NCBI GenBank assembly: GCA_964432885.1
Contig: CAYSPG010000005.1
Span: 1 to 64,000, forward strand
Direction of reading: 5' to 3'
Origin: CAYSPG01 sp964432885
GTDB taxonomy: Bacteria > Bacteroidota > Bacteroidia > AKYH767-A > OLB10
DNA length: 64,000 bases
The notes under the pieces are model-generated. The model had not been told where the DNA came from, searched no databases, and saw nothing but the letters and a program-made list of their open reading frames with translations. Numbering within the stretch: position 1 is the stretch's first letter; each line of letters starts with the position of its first letter. Made by a program: the position numbers and the translations under genes. Shown here one piece after another: positions 52,209 to 60,307 of this stretch.

Positions 52209-53225
52209 TTAGTTAGATGTATTTTCAAACAAATCATCAAGCTCATTTTTTGCCTCTCTCATTTCCGAAATCATATCTAAAATTATTTGTTTGCAAGGTT
52301 TAATATCATTTATAAGTTCCACTGTTTGCCCTGCACACCAAAGGTTGTTGTAATTGCCAGGCTTAACAGCTTGTTCAAGTTTTTTTAATCCTCTTACCTG
52401 CACCAGCATTTTAAAATATTTTTTTGTTTTAGGGTTATTGCTCAGAAATTTTTCAAAAAAGTTTTGATGGTAACCAATTTTTTTTGCGTAAGTTGTATTA
52501 ATAATATTGCAAGGTGTTCCTGAAAGTTTTTCTGTTAATACCACATTGTCCATCTTTGAATCTACTATTGCCTTTTTATATTCATTGCTTACAGTTGCTT
52601 CGACAGATGCTATAAAGCGGGTGCCCACCGATACACCACTTGCACCTAAGGCTAGCATACTAACTATGCCGGCACCAGTTGCCACACCACCGGCAGCTAT
52701 GACTGGTATTTGTGGAAATTTATTTATAAGTGCAGGCACAAGCAATGCAAGCGGATAGGGCCCCGCATGACCTCCTGCTCCCTGGCCCACAGCAATAAAA
52801 CCATCGCATCCTTTGGATGCTGCTTTTTCGGCATGAGCAAGATTGGTTACATCGCAATAAACCTTTGCACCATAGGCATGCGCTTTTTCAATTACATGTT
52901 GCGGGTTGCCAAGTGATGTGATATAAAAAGGAACTTTGTTAGCAATACAAACCTCTAAATGTTTTTGATAAAGAGGATTTGTTTTTTGAACAATAAGGTT
53001 TACACCATAGCTACCCGTTTTATTTGTTTTATAGCTTAATAATGTTTTGCATACATCATTTAGCTGGCCTTCCTTCCGGTAGTTTAACGTTGGAAAAACG
53101 CCCATTACCCCATTGTCAATCGCACATTTCATCATGTCTAAATTGCTTACTAAAAACATGGGCGCCATTATAATAGGATGCTCAATTTTTGTTTGCAGTG
53201 TAAATGCTGTTTTAGCCAAAATCAT
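52209..53225 (-). CDS. Nitronate monooxygenase family flavoprotein
   Basis: A 338-residue (beta/alpha)8 flavoprotein. Motifs: HPIIMAPMFLVSNLDMM near residue 17, GCDGFIAVGQGAGGHAGPYP near 145 (the GxGAGGHxG phosphate-binding text) and IPVIAAGGVATGAGIVSML, then ALGASGVSVGTRFIAS. These match 2-nitropropane dioxygenase/nitronate monooxygenase, which detoxifies propionate-3-nitronate. Related proteins include FabK-type enoyl-ACP reductases, so a fatty-acid role is possible given the neighbouring DUF4442 and acyl-CoA ligase genes. Confidence 0.88.
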   Translation of the reverse strand: MILAKTAFTLQTKIEHPIIMAPMFLVSNLDMMKCAIDNGVMGVFPTLNYRKEGQLNDVCKTLLSYKTNKTGSYGVNLIVQKTNPLYQKHLEVCIANKVPFYITSLGNPQHVIEKAHAYGAKVYCDVTNLAHAEKAASKGCDGFIAVGQGAGGHAGPYPLALLVPALINKFPQIPVIAAGGVATGAGIVSMLALGASGVSVGTRFIASVEATVSNEYKKAIVDSKMDNVVLTEKLSGTPCNIINTTYAKKIGYHQNFFEKFLSNNPKTKKYFKMLVQVRGLKKLEQAVKPGNYNNLWCAGQTVELINDIKPCKQIILDMISEMREAKNELDDLFENTSN

Positions 53226-53431
53226 TTTTCAATAGTATTTTAAATTACAACGCACATTTTTTCTGAACGCATATTTTTTCAACGGATAAAATTAATTACG
53301 GCAGGCTTTATTTGGTAAAATAAATTTCTACTTTTAGCAACATCATTTTTATAAATAGGAAAGCTATTTAATTTCAACGTAAAGCTGTAAAGTTAAAACA
53401 GGATATAACATTGCCTAATAAATTATAAAAA

Positions 53432-55195
53432 ATGGAAGTTACATGCTTAGTAGATTTATTTCCTTATCAATTAGAAAAATATCCAAAGGAAGATGCATTG
53501 TGCTTTAAAACAAATGGCGAATGGAAGAAATATGCTACATCCGAGATAATTGAAATAGTTAATAATCTTAGTTACGGTTTGCTTGCATTGGGTGTACAAG
53601 CCGGTGATAAAATTGGAATAATCTCAAATAACAGGCCTGAATGGAATTTTGTTGACCATGCATGCCTGCAACTTGCCATCCCTGATGTGCCGCTTTATCC
53701 TACCATAAGCGATAAAGATTTGGAATATACACTAAGTGAGTCGGAAGTAAAATACGTATTTGTTTCAACCAAAGAATTACATGAGCGAGTGAAACAGTGT
53801 GCACAAAAAATTTCAACGCTAAAAGATGTGTTTACATTTAACCAAGTTGATGGGGGCAAACATTGGACTGAAATTTTGGAGCTTGGTAAAAGAAATGTTG
53901 CTGCTGAAACAGTAAATAAAATCAGAAGCGAAATAAAACCCACTGATCTGGCAACCATTATATATACTTCAGGCACTACCGGAAATCCCAAGGGTGTAAT
54001 GTTGTCGCATAACAATATTGTAAGCAACTTTAAAAGTTGTGATGTTTTATGTCCGTTTAAAGAAACATGGAGAGCACTGAGTTTTTTACCTCTTAATCAT
54101 ATTTACGAGCGTATGCTTTCGTACCTTTATGTTTATTTTGGAGTTTCAATTTATTATGCCGAAAGTTTAGAAACTATAGGTGATAACCTTAAAGAAGTTA
54201 AGCCTCACATCTTTGTTACGGTACCACGATTGCTTGAAAAAGTGTACGACAAAATTGTATCCAAAGGAACAGAACTAACAGGAATAAAAAAGGCACTGTT
54301 TTTTTGGGCGCTTAACCTTGGATTGCGATACGAGTTAAATGGAGCTAACGGCTTTTGGTATGAAACACAATTAAAGCTTGCGCGCAAATTAATATTTAGC
54401 AAATGGCAGCAGGCATTGGGAGGAAATATAGTGGCTATTGCATCAGGAGGCGCAGCCCTGCAGCCCCGGCTAGCCAGGGTTTTTCATGCTGCCGGAATTA
54501 TGGTGCTTGAGGGTTATGGCCTTACAGAAACAAGCCCTGTAATTGCGGTAAATAATTTTCAGCCAGGCTGCGTAAAGTTTGGCACTGTGGGCACTCTAAT
54601 AAAAGATGTGCAAATAAAATTTCGTGATGACGGGGAAATTCTCTGCAAAGGTCCTAATGTAATGTTAGGCTATTACAAAAAGAAAGAACTTACCGATGAA
54701 GTGCTTGATAAAGAAGGCTGGTTTCATACGGGTGATATAGGCATTATGGAAGATGGTCGATACCTGAAAATTACCGACAGAAAAAAAGAAATATTTAAAA
54801 CATCAGGTGGCAAGTACATTATACCTCAAATGATAGAAAATAAACTTAAGGAGTCGAGATTTATAGAGCAGGCAATGGTTATAGGAGAAAATCAAAAGTT
54901 TGCTGCTGCACTCATTGTGCCATCATTTGCTTTTATTAAAGATTGGGCTGCACGAAAAAACACAACGTTTAACAGCAATGCTCAAATTGCAACCAGCAAA
55001 GAAGTGCGCATGCGCATATTGGAAGAAATAGAACAGGTTAACAAAACACTTGGCAACTTTGAAACCATAAAAAAGTTTGAATTACTCGACCGCGAATTTT
55101 CAATAGAAAAAAATGAACTTACTCCTAAACTAAGTTTGCGCAGAAAAGCCATAATGGAAAATTTTAAAGAGCAGGTTGAAAAAATTTTTGGATGA
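53432..55195 (+). CDS. Long-chain acyl-CoA synthetase (AMP-forming)
   Basis: A 587-residue ligase. The AMP-binding P-loop is LATIIYTSGTTGNPKGVMLS near residue 178. Other motifs are LPLNHIYERM, VLEGYGLTETSPVIAV and GWFHTGDIGIMEDG. The catalytic lysine region is KITDRKKEIFKTSGGKYI and the C-terminal domain ends near KLSLRRKAIMENF. The form resembles the FadD15/FACL15 type of about 600 residues. It activates fatty acids to acyl-CoA for breakdown or lipid synthesis. It is divergent from the nitronate monooxygenase gene with 206 bp between, and convergent with the next gene, with 1 bp between the stops. Confidence 0.94.
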   Translation: MEVTCLVDLFPYQLEKYPKEDALCFKTNGEWKKYATSEIIEIVNNLSYGLLALGVQAGDKIGIISNNRPEWNFVDHACLQLAIPDVPLYPTISDKDLEYTLSESEVKYVFVSTKELHERVKQCAQKISTLKDVFTFNQVDGGKHWTEILELGKRNVAAETVNKIRSEIKPTDLATIIYTSGTTGNPKGVMLSHNNIVSNFKSCDVLCPFKETWRALSFLPLNHIYERMLSYLYVYFGVSIYYAESLETIGDNLKEVKPHIFVTVPRLLEKVYDKIVSKGTELTGIKKALFFWALNLGLRYELNGANGFWYETQLKLARKLIFSKWQQALGGNIVAIASGGAALQPRLARVFHAAGIMVLEGYGLTETSPVIAVNNFQPGCVKFGTVGTLIKDVQIKFRDDGEILCKGPNVMLGYYKKKELTDEVLDKEGWFHTGDIGIMEDGRYLKITDRKKEIFKTSGGKYIIPQMIENKLKESRFIEQAMVIGENQKFAAALIVPSFAFIKDWAARKNTTFNSNAQIATSKEVRMRILEEIEQVNKTLGNFETIKKFELLDREFSIEKNELTPKLSLRRKAIMENFKEQVEKIFG

Positions 55196-55196
55196 T

Positions 55197-55946
55197 TTAA
55201 AACTTTACATACAAACCTGCAGTAAGTTGGAATACCGAAACAGGTTGGCTGTACTTTCCGGCATTAACAACAGTGCCTTCCTCATCTTTTTGGGTAACAT
55301 TTTCAAAATCAAATTGGGTTGAATACAAATCACCTGAAACAGAAATACCTGTTTTGTCTGAGATTCTTAGGCTGAAAGTTACGCCAAGGTCAATAACAAA
55401 ACTTAGCGCATCATCAGCAGTTTCATCAATAAATTGTGTTTTAGTACCGTCAGTAGCTGTATAATGAGCTGTGGCAAAAGTTGCGTTGGCTATTCCAACC
55501 ATTCCGCGTAGTTCACAATCGGTTTCGTCCAAATCAAATCGTGCAGCTAAGCCCACTGTGGCACCATATACTTTCCATGCATCGGTTTCAACTTTGTATT
55601 TAAGTTCGCTGGGATTGTTTGGATTAGAAGTAATACTATTTAAAAGCGTTTTTGCATCTAACGGATTGTAAAAATAAAAGCCACTTGCCACAGCCCAAAA
55701 ATGAGACCTGATTGCATATCCGGCTTTTAATCTTCCGGCAAGACCTGTTAGCGCAAGTCCTGATTTTTCGTTATTTAAATTACGGTCGGCATAATCGCCA
55801 AGCGGAAAACACGGGCCCGCTTCAATAGATACATAAAATCGATTTTCTATTTCACGCTTTGGTTTGTTAACTTCTGTAGTATCTTGTGCTGTGCCGGATT
55901 GCACACTTGCTGTAATCAGCAGTATGGTAATAATTTGCTTTATCAT
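55197..55946 (-). CDS. Outer-membrane beta-barrel-like protein
   Basis: A 249-residue exported protein. The signal peptide is MIKQIITILLITASVQSGTAQ. The mature part is mostly amphipathic beta strands (RFYVSIEAGPCFPLGDYADR, LAGRLKAGYAIRSHFWAVAS, FVIDLGVTFSLRISDKTG) and ends in FQLTAGLYVKF, with the terminal phenylalanine typical of outer-membrane barrels. About eight strands fit a small barrel. The role is unknown. A perfect 14-bp palindrome touches its start codon. Confidence 0.78.
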   Translation of the reverse strand: MIKQIITILLITASVQSGTAQDTTEVNKPKREIENRFYVSIEAGPCFPLGDYADRNLNNEKSGLALTGLAGRLKAGYAIRSHFWAVASGFYFYNPLDAKTLLNSITSNPNNPSELKYKVETDAWKVYGATVGLAARFDLDETDCELRGMVGIANATFATAHYTATDGTKTQFIDETADDALSFVIDLGVTFSLRISDKTGISVSGDLYSTQFDFENVTQKDEEGTVVNAGKYSQPVSVFQLTAGLYVKF

Positions 55947-55960
55947 GTGTTTTAAAACAC
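55947..55960. promoter_or_regulatory. Perfect 14-bp palindrome GTGTTTTAAAACAC touching a start codon
   Basis: The palindrome begins at the base next to the ATG of the beta-barrel gene (ATG complement at 55944-55946). It lies where a ribosome would bind, so it could be an operator or a leader hairpin. Base composition makes chance formation possible. Confidence 0.3.
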
Positions 55961-56193
55961 CATAAAGCTAAAACAAATTATTAAAACAAAAAACTAAAAA
56001 GTTTTGTCTTTAAAGCAATGTGTTTGATACGGTTTTTTACAACACCTTTTTTATCAAACCTGCTTACTATAATACCGAGTATAATTAGCGACAAATTTTG
56101 TGGGGTTTAGTTGTTTATTTTTTATTCAATCCTTGTACTCTTTTTATTCTATCTGAATTAATCCGCCAAATCGGCCTCTTAGTTCCATTAAGA

Positions 56194-56637
56194 TTACTGT
56201 ATTAAATTTACAGTTCCTTTTTTGCTTGCTATTTTTCCGTCAGGACCTTGTGCAGTTATTTTATATACATACGAACCTTGTGGCGCTGCCTTACCTTTAT
56301 AAGTACCGTCCCATTTTTGGTTGATGTTATTTGATTCAAATATTTTGGCACCCCACCTGTCCCAAACCTGCATGGTATAATTATTTACCGACTCACCGTA
56401 TGCACCAAATGTTTCGTTCATTCCGTCACCATTCGGTGTAAATGAGTTGGGTATATATAATGACATGGTAGGAATTACAATTGTTTCGTTTGAAGTACTT
56501 GTTATTGAAGTATTGCCGGCTTTATAAGCTATCACGCGGTATTTGCGTGTATAGTTTGTTTGACCCTGGGCAAATGTTGAATAAAAAATACCTCCGATAC
56601 ATGCTGCCATTAATGTGATTTCAAAAATCCTTTTCAT
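56194..56637 (-). CDS. Small secreted protein made mostly of a T9SS type B sorting domain
   Basis: A 147-residue protein. A signal peptide (MKRIFEITLMAACIGGIFYS) is followed by only about 35 residues (TNYTRKYRVIAYKAGNTSIT) and then the whole gliding-motility-type C-terminal domain: SLYIPNSFTPNGDGMNETFG, VWDRWGAKIFES and KWDGTYKGKAAPQGSYVYKI. Cargo proteins of this type usually have several hundred residues before the domain. The start is firm because of the signal peptide, and no frame continues upstream. It may be a remnant of a larger gene, or a small protein that uses the pathway. Confidence 0.85.
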   Translation of the reverse strand: MKRIFEITLMAACIGGIFYSTFAQGQTNYTRKYRVIAYKAGNTSITSTSNETIVIPTMSLYIPNSFTPNGDGMNETFGAYGESVNNYTMQVWDRWGAKIFESNNINQKWDGTYKGKAAPQGSYVYKITAQGPDGKIASKKGTVNLIQ

Positions 56638-57027
56638 AGTTTATAGTTTTATATTTTATTTGCTCAGGTATTTGCAAAATGCTTACCTAAATGCCGTATA
56701 ACATGATGTAAAATGCAGCTTTATAACTTTTGTAAGGTTTAATTTAATTGCATTACAAATTAGAACTCCTTATTTCTAAATCACCCTCTTAAATCAAGTT
56801 TTTACAGTTTGTTTTTATGTTTATACAGGCAGTAATGTTTTTAAAAAAGTATAGTGTTTTGGTAAAGGATAAATAAAAAACCACCTAAAAAACCAACATT
56901 ATTTCATTTCAGTTTAAATCAACCGGATAATACAGCCAGAGTAAAATAATGAAATGAGTGTTCCAGTCTAAAAAAAATTTGCCGTTAGCATTTTGTTTAG
57001 TATTTTTCGGAATAAATTTTTAAGATC
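56638..57027. other. Gene-free divergent promoter region
   Basis: 390 bp of AT-rich DNA between two divergent secreted-protein genes. No reading frame with a plausible start, no strong hairpin and no member of the repeat families seen elsewhere was found. It should hold promoters for both genes; near the plus-strand gene there is TAGTATTTTTCGG, a weak -7 candidate. Confidence 0.6.
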
Positions 57028-58005
57028 ATGCAAAAAATAGTACTTACTTTTGGATTGTTTCTAACATCTGCTTTAATAAGTGCGCAAACCACCCAGGTAT
57101 TTTGGGCCGAAGATTTTAATAATAATTGCAGCAGCAATTGCCTTGCGGGCACCTATACCGGCCCCAATGGAAGTTGGTCGGTTACGGATGTAAATACACC
57201 TGGCAATGTTGCTAATGAGTGGTTTATTTCGTGTGCCGAAAATGGTGAACCCATAGGAAGTTGTGGTGCCGGATGCGGTAACAATGCAACATTGCATATA
57301 GGTAATGTGCCATGTAATTTGTGTCTTGTGTGTCCAAATGGCGATTGCGGTGCAGCGTATAATGCCGGACCTGCATTTGGTGGCGAAAATCCTACTACTG
57401 ATAAACGAGCAGTTTCACCTGTGATAAGTACCATTGGATATAGCAACATTATTTTGGCTTTTAAATATATTGAGCGTGGGCAAAACACCAATGATAATGC
57501 AACTGTTGATTACAGTACCGATGGTGGCATCACATGGATACAACTTGTAAATACAGCAAAAACAGCCACCACCTGTGGAAGTGGACAAGGGCTGTGGACA
57601 GCGTTTACCGATACTTTGCCTTCATCGTGCAACAATTTGCAATCATTGTTATTAGGGTTTAGATGGAAAAATAATTCAGATGGCATAGGAAGTGATCCAT
57701 CTGTAGCAATAGATGATATAACACTTGCTGTAGAAATTACAGGTAACCAGGAATTAAGCCCTTCAAATTTAGTGTTGATTAACTACAATGAAGGTACAAA
57801 TAACATTTATATAGCTTTTGAAAACAACAGCAAGCCTTTAAAGGTTGCTTTGCTGGACGCAGCTGGACGTTTTATAATAAATAAGCCGTTGGGTTTTAAT
57901 CAAAGAGGTTTAAGTTTAAGTACAAGCCAGCTTGCCAAGGGTGTTTACACACTCGAGGTAATTTTGCAAAACGGCAGAATAAATAAAAAACTTTTAATCA
58001 AATAA
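57028..58005 (+). CDS. Cysteine-rich T9SS type A secreted protein
   Basis: A 325-residue exported protein with signal peptide MQKIVLTFGLFLTSALISAQ. The mature N-terminal third is rich in cysteine (NNNCSSNCLAG, SCGAGCGNN, VPCNLCLVCPNGDCG), with at least ten cysteines in 80 residues, spaced in pairs. A jelly-roll-like domain follows (ILAFKYIERGQNTNDNATVD, TDGGITWIQLV, SVAIDDITLAVE), similar to choice-of-anchor or MAM-like domains. The end is a T9SS sorting domain with VALLDAAGRFII and TSQLAKGVYTLEV. It probably binds ligand at the surface. The next gene follows after 7 bp. Confidence 0.87.
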   Translation: MQKIVLTFGLFLTSALISAQTTQVFWAEDFNNNCSSNCLAGTYTGPNGSWSVTDVNTPGNVANEWFISCAENGEPIGSCGAGCGNNATLHIGNVPCNLCLVCPNGDCGAAYNAGPAFGGENPTTDKRAVSPVISTIGYSNIILAFKYIERGQNTNDNATVDYSTDGGITWIQLVNTAKTATTCGSGQGLWTAFTDTLPSSCNNLQSLLLGFRWKNNSDGIGSDPSVAIDDITLAVEITGNQELSPSNLVLINYNEGTNNIYIAFENNSKPLKVALLDAAGRFIINKPLGFNQRGLSLSTSQLAKGVYTLEVILQNGRINKKLLIK

Positions 58006-58012
58006 AAATATC

Positions 58013-58390
58013 ATGCACACGTATCAGCAATTACAGGAAATGCTTGCCGAACATAAAGAGTGGCAGGGCAAAATTAATTTCTACAAAGAAGAGATTAGTA
58101 AACTTAGAAATGAACTGGATGCATTTGTTGCCACAGATAAAAGCAGCGATAACTTAGCTCGGGTAGAGCATTTTCAAAACCAGTTTATCCGGCAGCGCGA
58201 AGTGCTTGATATTATGCGGCATGATTTTAAACAACACGAAAATGCCATTGAATGTCATGGCAAAAATCCGTTACAAAATTTAGCTGCCATGCACATGGCC
58301 GAGCGCGAAAAACTGGTTGTGTTTGAAAAAATTTTTCGCGAATTGCGCGAAGAGTTTCACAGCTTCTTGCACAACGAGGCACTGTTTTAA
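58013..58390 (+). CDS. Small coiled-coil cytoplasmic protein of unknown function
   Basis: A 125-residue, highly charged, helical protein without signal peptide. Two coiled-coil segments are seen (LAEHKEWQGKINFYKEEISK and later LVVFEKIFRELREEFHSF). Several histidines lie between them (FKQHENAIECHGK, AAMHMAEREK). The family is not recognised. It lies 7 bp after a secreted-protein gene, so it is probably in its transcript. Its stop shares a TTAA with the stop of a small gene on the other strand. Confidence 0.65.
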   Translation: MHTYQQLQEMLAEHKEWQGKINFYKEEISKLRNELDAFVATDKSSDNLARVEHFQNQFIRQREVLDIMRHDFKQHENAIECHGKNPLQNLAAMHMAEREKLVVFEKIFRELREEFHSFLHNEALF

Positions 58391-58563
58391 TTTACAAACA
58401 TCAAATAAATTAACGCTGAAAGCATTCCGAGAATAAACATTTCTTCGGCAAAGAAAAGGGCAACATGGTTTTTGTCAACCGAACTTTTCTTAAAGTACTT
58501 TTCTGTGGTTGAAGGCTCGTCACGCATGTGGTCAAACGTAATTACAGGGTCATTTTTTACCAT
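58387..58563 (-). CDS. 58-residue membrane protein
   Basis: A short frame that opens with ATG (complement of 58561-58563). It reads MVKNDPVITFDHMRDEPST, then a charged section KYFKKSSVDKNH, and ends with a single hydrophobic helix (FILGMLSALIYLMFVN). Codon use matches the neighbours, and the frame fits the gap exactly: its stop shares TTAA with the convergent coiled-coil gene, as in two other gene pairs here. The pattern is that of a small inner-membrane subunit with one helix at the C-terminus. The role is unknown. The region 58564-58760 upstream is AT-rich and likely its promoter. Confidence 0.65.
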   Translation of the reverse strand: MVKNDPVITFDHMRDEPSTTEKYFKKSSVDKNHVALFFAEEMFILGMLSALIYLMFVN

Positions 58564-58760
58564 AGGTTTTTATTTTGATGGCAATATAGGATAGTAATTA
58601 AGCCTTTATGGTAAAATTATGCACGAAAATTCTTTTTGTAAGATTTTTTGCAAATATATTTTTGGTAATAACGAATAACACTGCAGTTATAGAGTGTAAA
58701 CGTTTAACGCGATAATAAAAAGTCGGTATAAAAACTGTTGTAAGAAATCAACTGCTTAGA

Positions 58761-59399
58761 TTAGTTTTTAGGAATATTGTTTTTAAAATCATCAACAGAA
58801 AGAAATTTATTGCATCTAAAAAGTTCATCAGACTGGTTATTTGATGATACAATAATAATGCGTCCGGATGAGAATTTTTGAAACATCATCTTATACCATT
58901 CTATGCCGCTGCCATCAAGGTTGGTGCATGGCTCGTCAAGAAAAAGCACGGGAGTGGCCGATGCAAATGCAAGTAAAAGTTTAACCCGTTGCTTCATACC
59001 ACTCGAAAAGTTTTTAACTTGCTTATGCGTGTGGTTGTGAATGTTTGCCGTCTGCAATAATTCATCAACGGAAGAATCACTGTAAAGAGGCTTAAATTTG
59101 AAATAAAAATCCATCTGCTCCTGAAGTGTAAAGTCTTCAACCAACTCAAGAAAAGGGGATGACATGCTTATATATTTATAGTAGTCATCCTGCTCGGTTT
59201 TCTTTTCGTCAATAAAAAGGGTTAGGTTTCCACGGTCAGGAGTCATGTATCCGGCTAAAATTTGAAGCAAGGTTGATTTGCCTGAGCCATTGCTTCCGGT
59301 AATTCCAATAATATCGTTTTTAACAGCAGTAAACGAAATGTTTTTAAAAATCCATACCGAATTAAACTTCTTTGAAATATGTTGTGCTTCTAAGCGCAA
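58761..59399 (-). CDS. ABC transporter ATP-binding protein
   Basis: A 212-residue ATPase. Walker A is GITGSNGSGKSTLLQ, the signature is NFSSGMKQRVKLLLAF and Walker B is PVLFLDEPCTNLDGSG, in the usual order. It is a single, short ATPase without a membrane part; a permease gene is not present in the window. It lies 30 bp downstream of lpxA on the same strand, an arrangement that suggests one transcript. Involvement in envelope lipid handling is possible but not shown. Confidence 0.92.
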   Translation of the reverse strand: MRLEAQHISKKFNSVWIFKNISFTAVKNDIIGITGSNGSGKSTLLQILAGYMTPDRGNLTLFIDEKKTEQDDYYKYISMSSPFLELVEDFTLQEQMDFYFKFKPLYSDSSVDELLQTANIHNHTHKQVKNFSSGMKQRVKLLLAFASATPVLFLDEPCTNLDGSGIEWYKMMFQKFSSGRIIIVSSNNQSDELFRCNKFLSVDDFKNNIPKN

Positions 59400-59429
59400 G
59401 GTAAAAGGGGTTTATGCAATAAAATCACA

Positions 59430-60221
59430 TTACTCTTCCTCGTCAGCAGTGTAGCCTTTCATTAAACCGCGTTGCGAAGATTTGATAAAGTCAAGTATCT
59501 CAGTTCGCACTTCCGACTGAGGGATGGTTGATTCAATTTCTTCGGTGGCTTTTTTAAGGTTAAGGTTTTTTACAAAAAGTATTCGGTATATGTCCTGTAT
59601 CTGGTTAATGGTATCGGAATTAAAATTTCGCCTGCGCATGCCTATAGAATTAATACCAACATAGGCTAAAGGTTCATGTGCCGACTTGGTAAAGGGCGGA
59701 ACATCCTTACGAACCAACGAACCTCCTGATATCATAACATGGCTCCCAATATGAACAAACTGATGAACCGCTGAAAGGCCGCCAATTATTGCAAAATCAT
59801 CAATGACAATATGGCCAGCAAGGGTAACACCATTGGCAAGTACGCAATTGTTACCAATCATGCAATCGTGTGCAACATGCACATAGGCCATTAGTAAATT
59901 GTTTTTGCCTATACGTGTTTTTCCTGCCGCTTTTGTGCCTTTGTTTACAGTAACGTATTCGCGAATAATGGTACCGTCACCAATTTCTGCAGTGGTAATT
60001 TCGCCCGCGTATTTTAAATCCTGAGGAACGGCCGATAGTACAGCGCCCGGAAATATTTTGCAGTTATTGCCTATGCGTGCACCATCATAAATAGTAACGT
60101 TTGAACCTACCCAAGTGTTATCGCCAATAACCACATCACCATAAATCATTGTAAAGGGTTCAATGGTAACGTTATTGCCTATTTTTGCCTGCGGACTAAC
60201 AGATGCTAATGGTGAAATCAT
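59430..60221 (-). CDS. lpxA: UDP-N-acetylglucosamine acyltransferase (LpxA)
   Basis: A 263-residue enzyme from the ATG at 60221; six more residues are possible from 60239, but alignment with known LpxA favours MISPLASVSP. It transfers a 3-hydroxyacyl chain from ACP to UDP-GlcNAc, the first step of lipid A synthesis. The left-handed beta-helix hexapeptides are plain (VVIGDNTWVGSNVTI, AGKTRIGKNNLLM), with the catalytic histidine in VHVAHDCMIG and the family text IIGGLSAVHQFVHIGSHVMI. The C-terminus is helical. In many Bacteroidota the gene follows lpxC directly; here it lies on the opposite strand 2.6 kb before lpxD. Confidence 0.96.
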   Translation of the reverse strand: MISPLASVSPQAKIGNNVTIEPFTMIYGDVVIGDNTWVGSNVTIYDGARIGNNCKIFPGAVLSAVPQDLKYAGEITTAEIGDGTIIREYVTVNKGTKAAGKTRIGKNNLLMAYVHVAHDCMIGNNCVLANGVTLAGHIVIDDFAIIGGLSAVHQFVHIGSHVMISGGSLVRKDVPPFTKSAHEPLAYVGINSIGMRRRNFNSDTINQIQDIYRILFVKNLNLKKATEEIESTIPQSEVRTEILDFIKSSQRGLMKGYTADEEE

Positions 60222-60307
60222 TTTTACAAAGTGCGACAAATTTATACTTTACTCTGTTACAATTTAGTTGCTTTGCATTTGTTTTCAACATTTAAACCTA
60301 TACAGTT

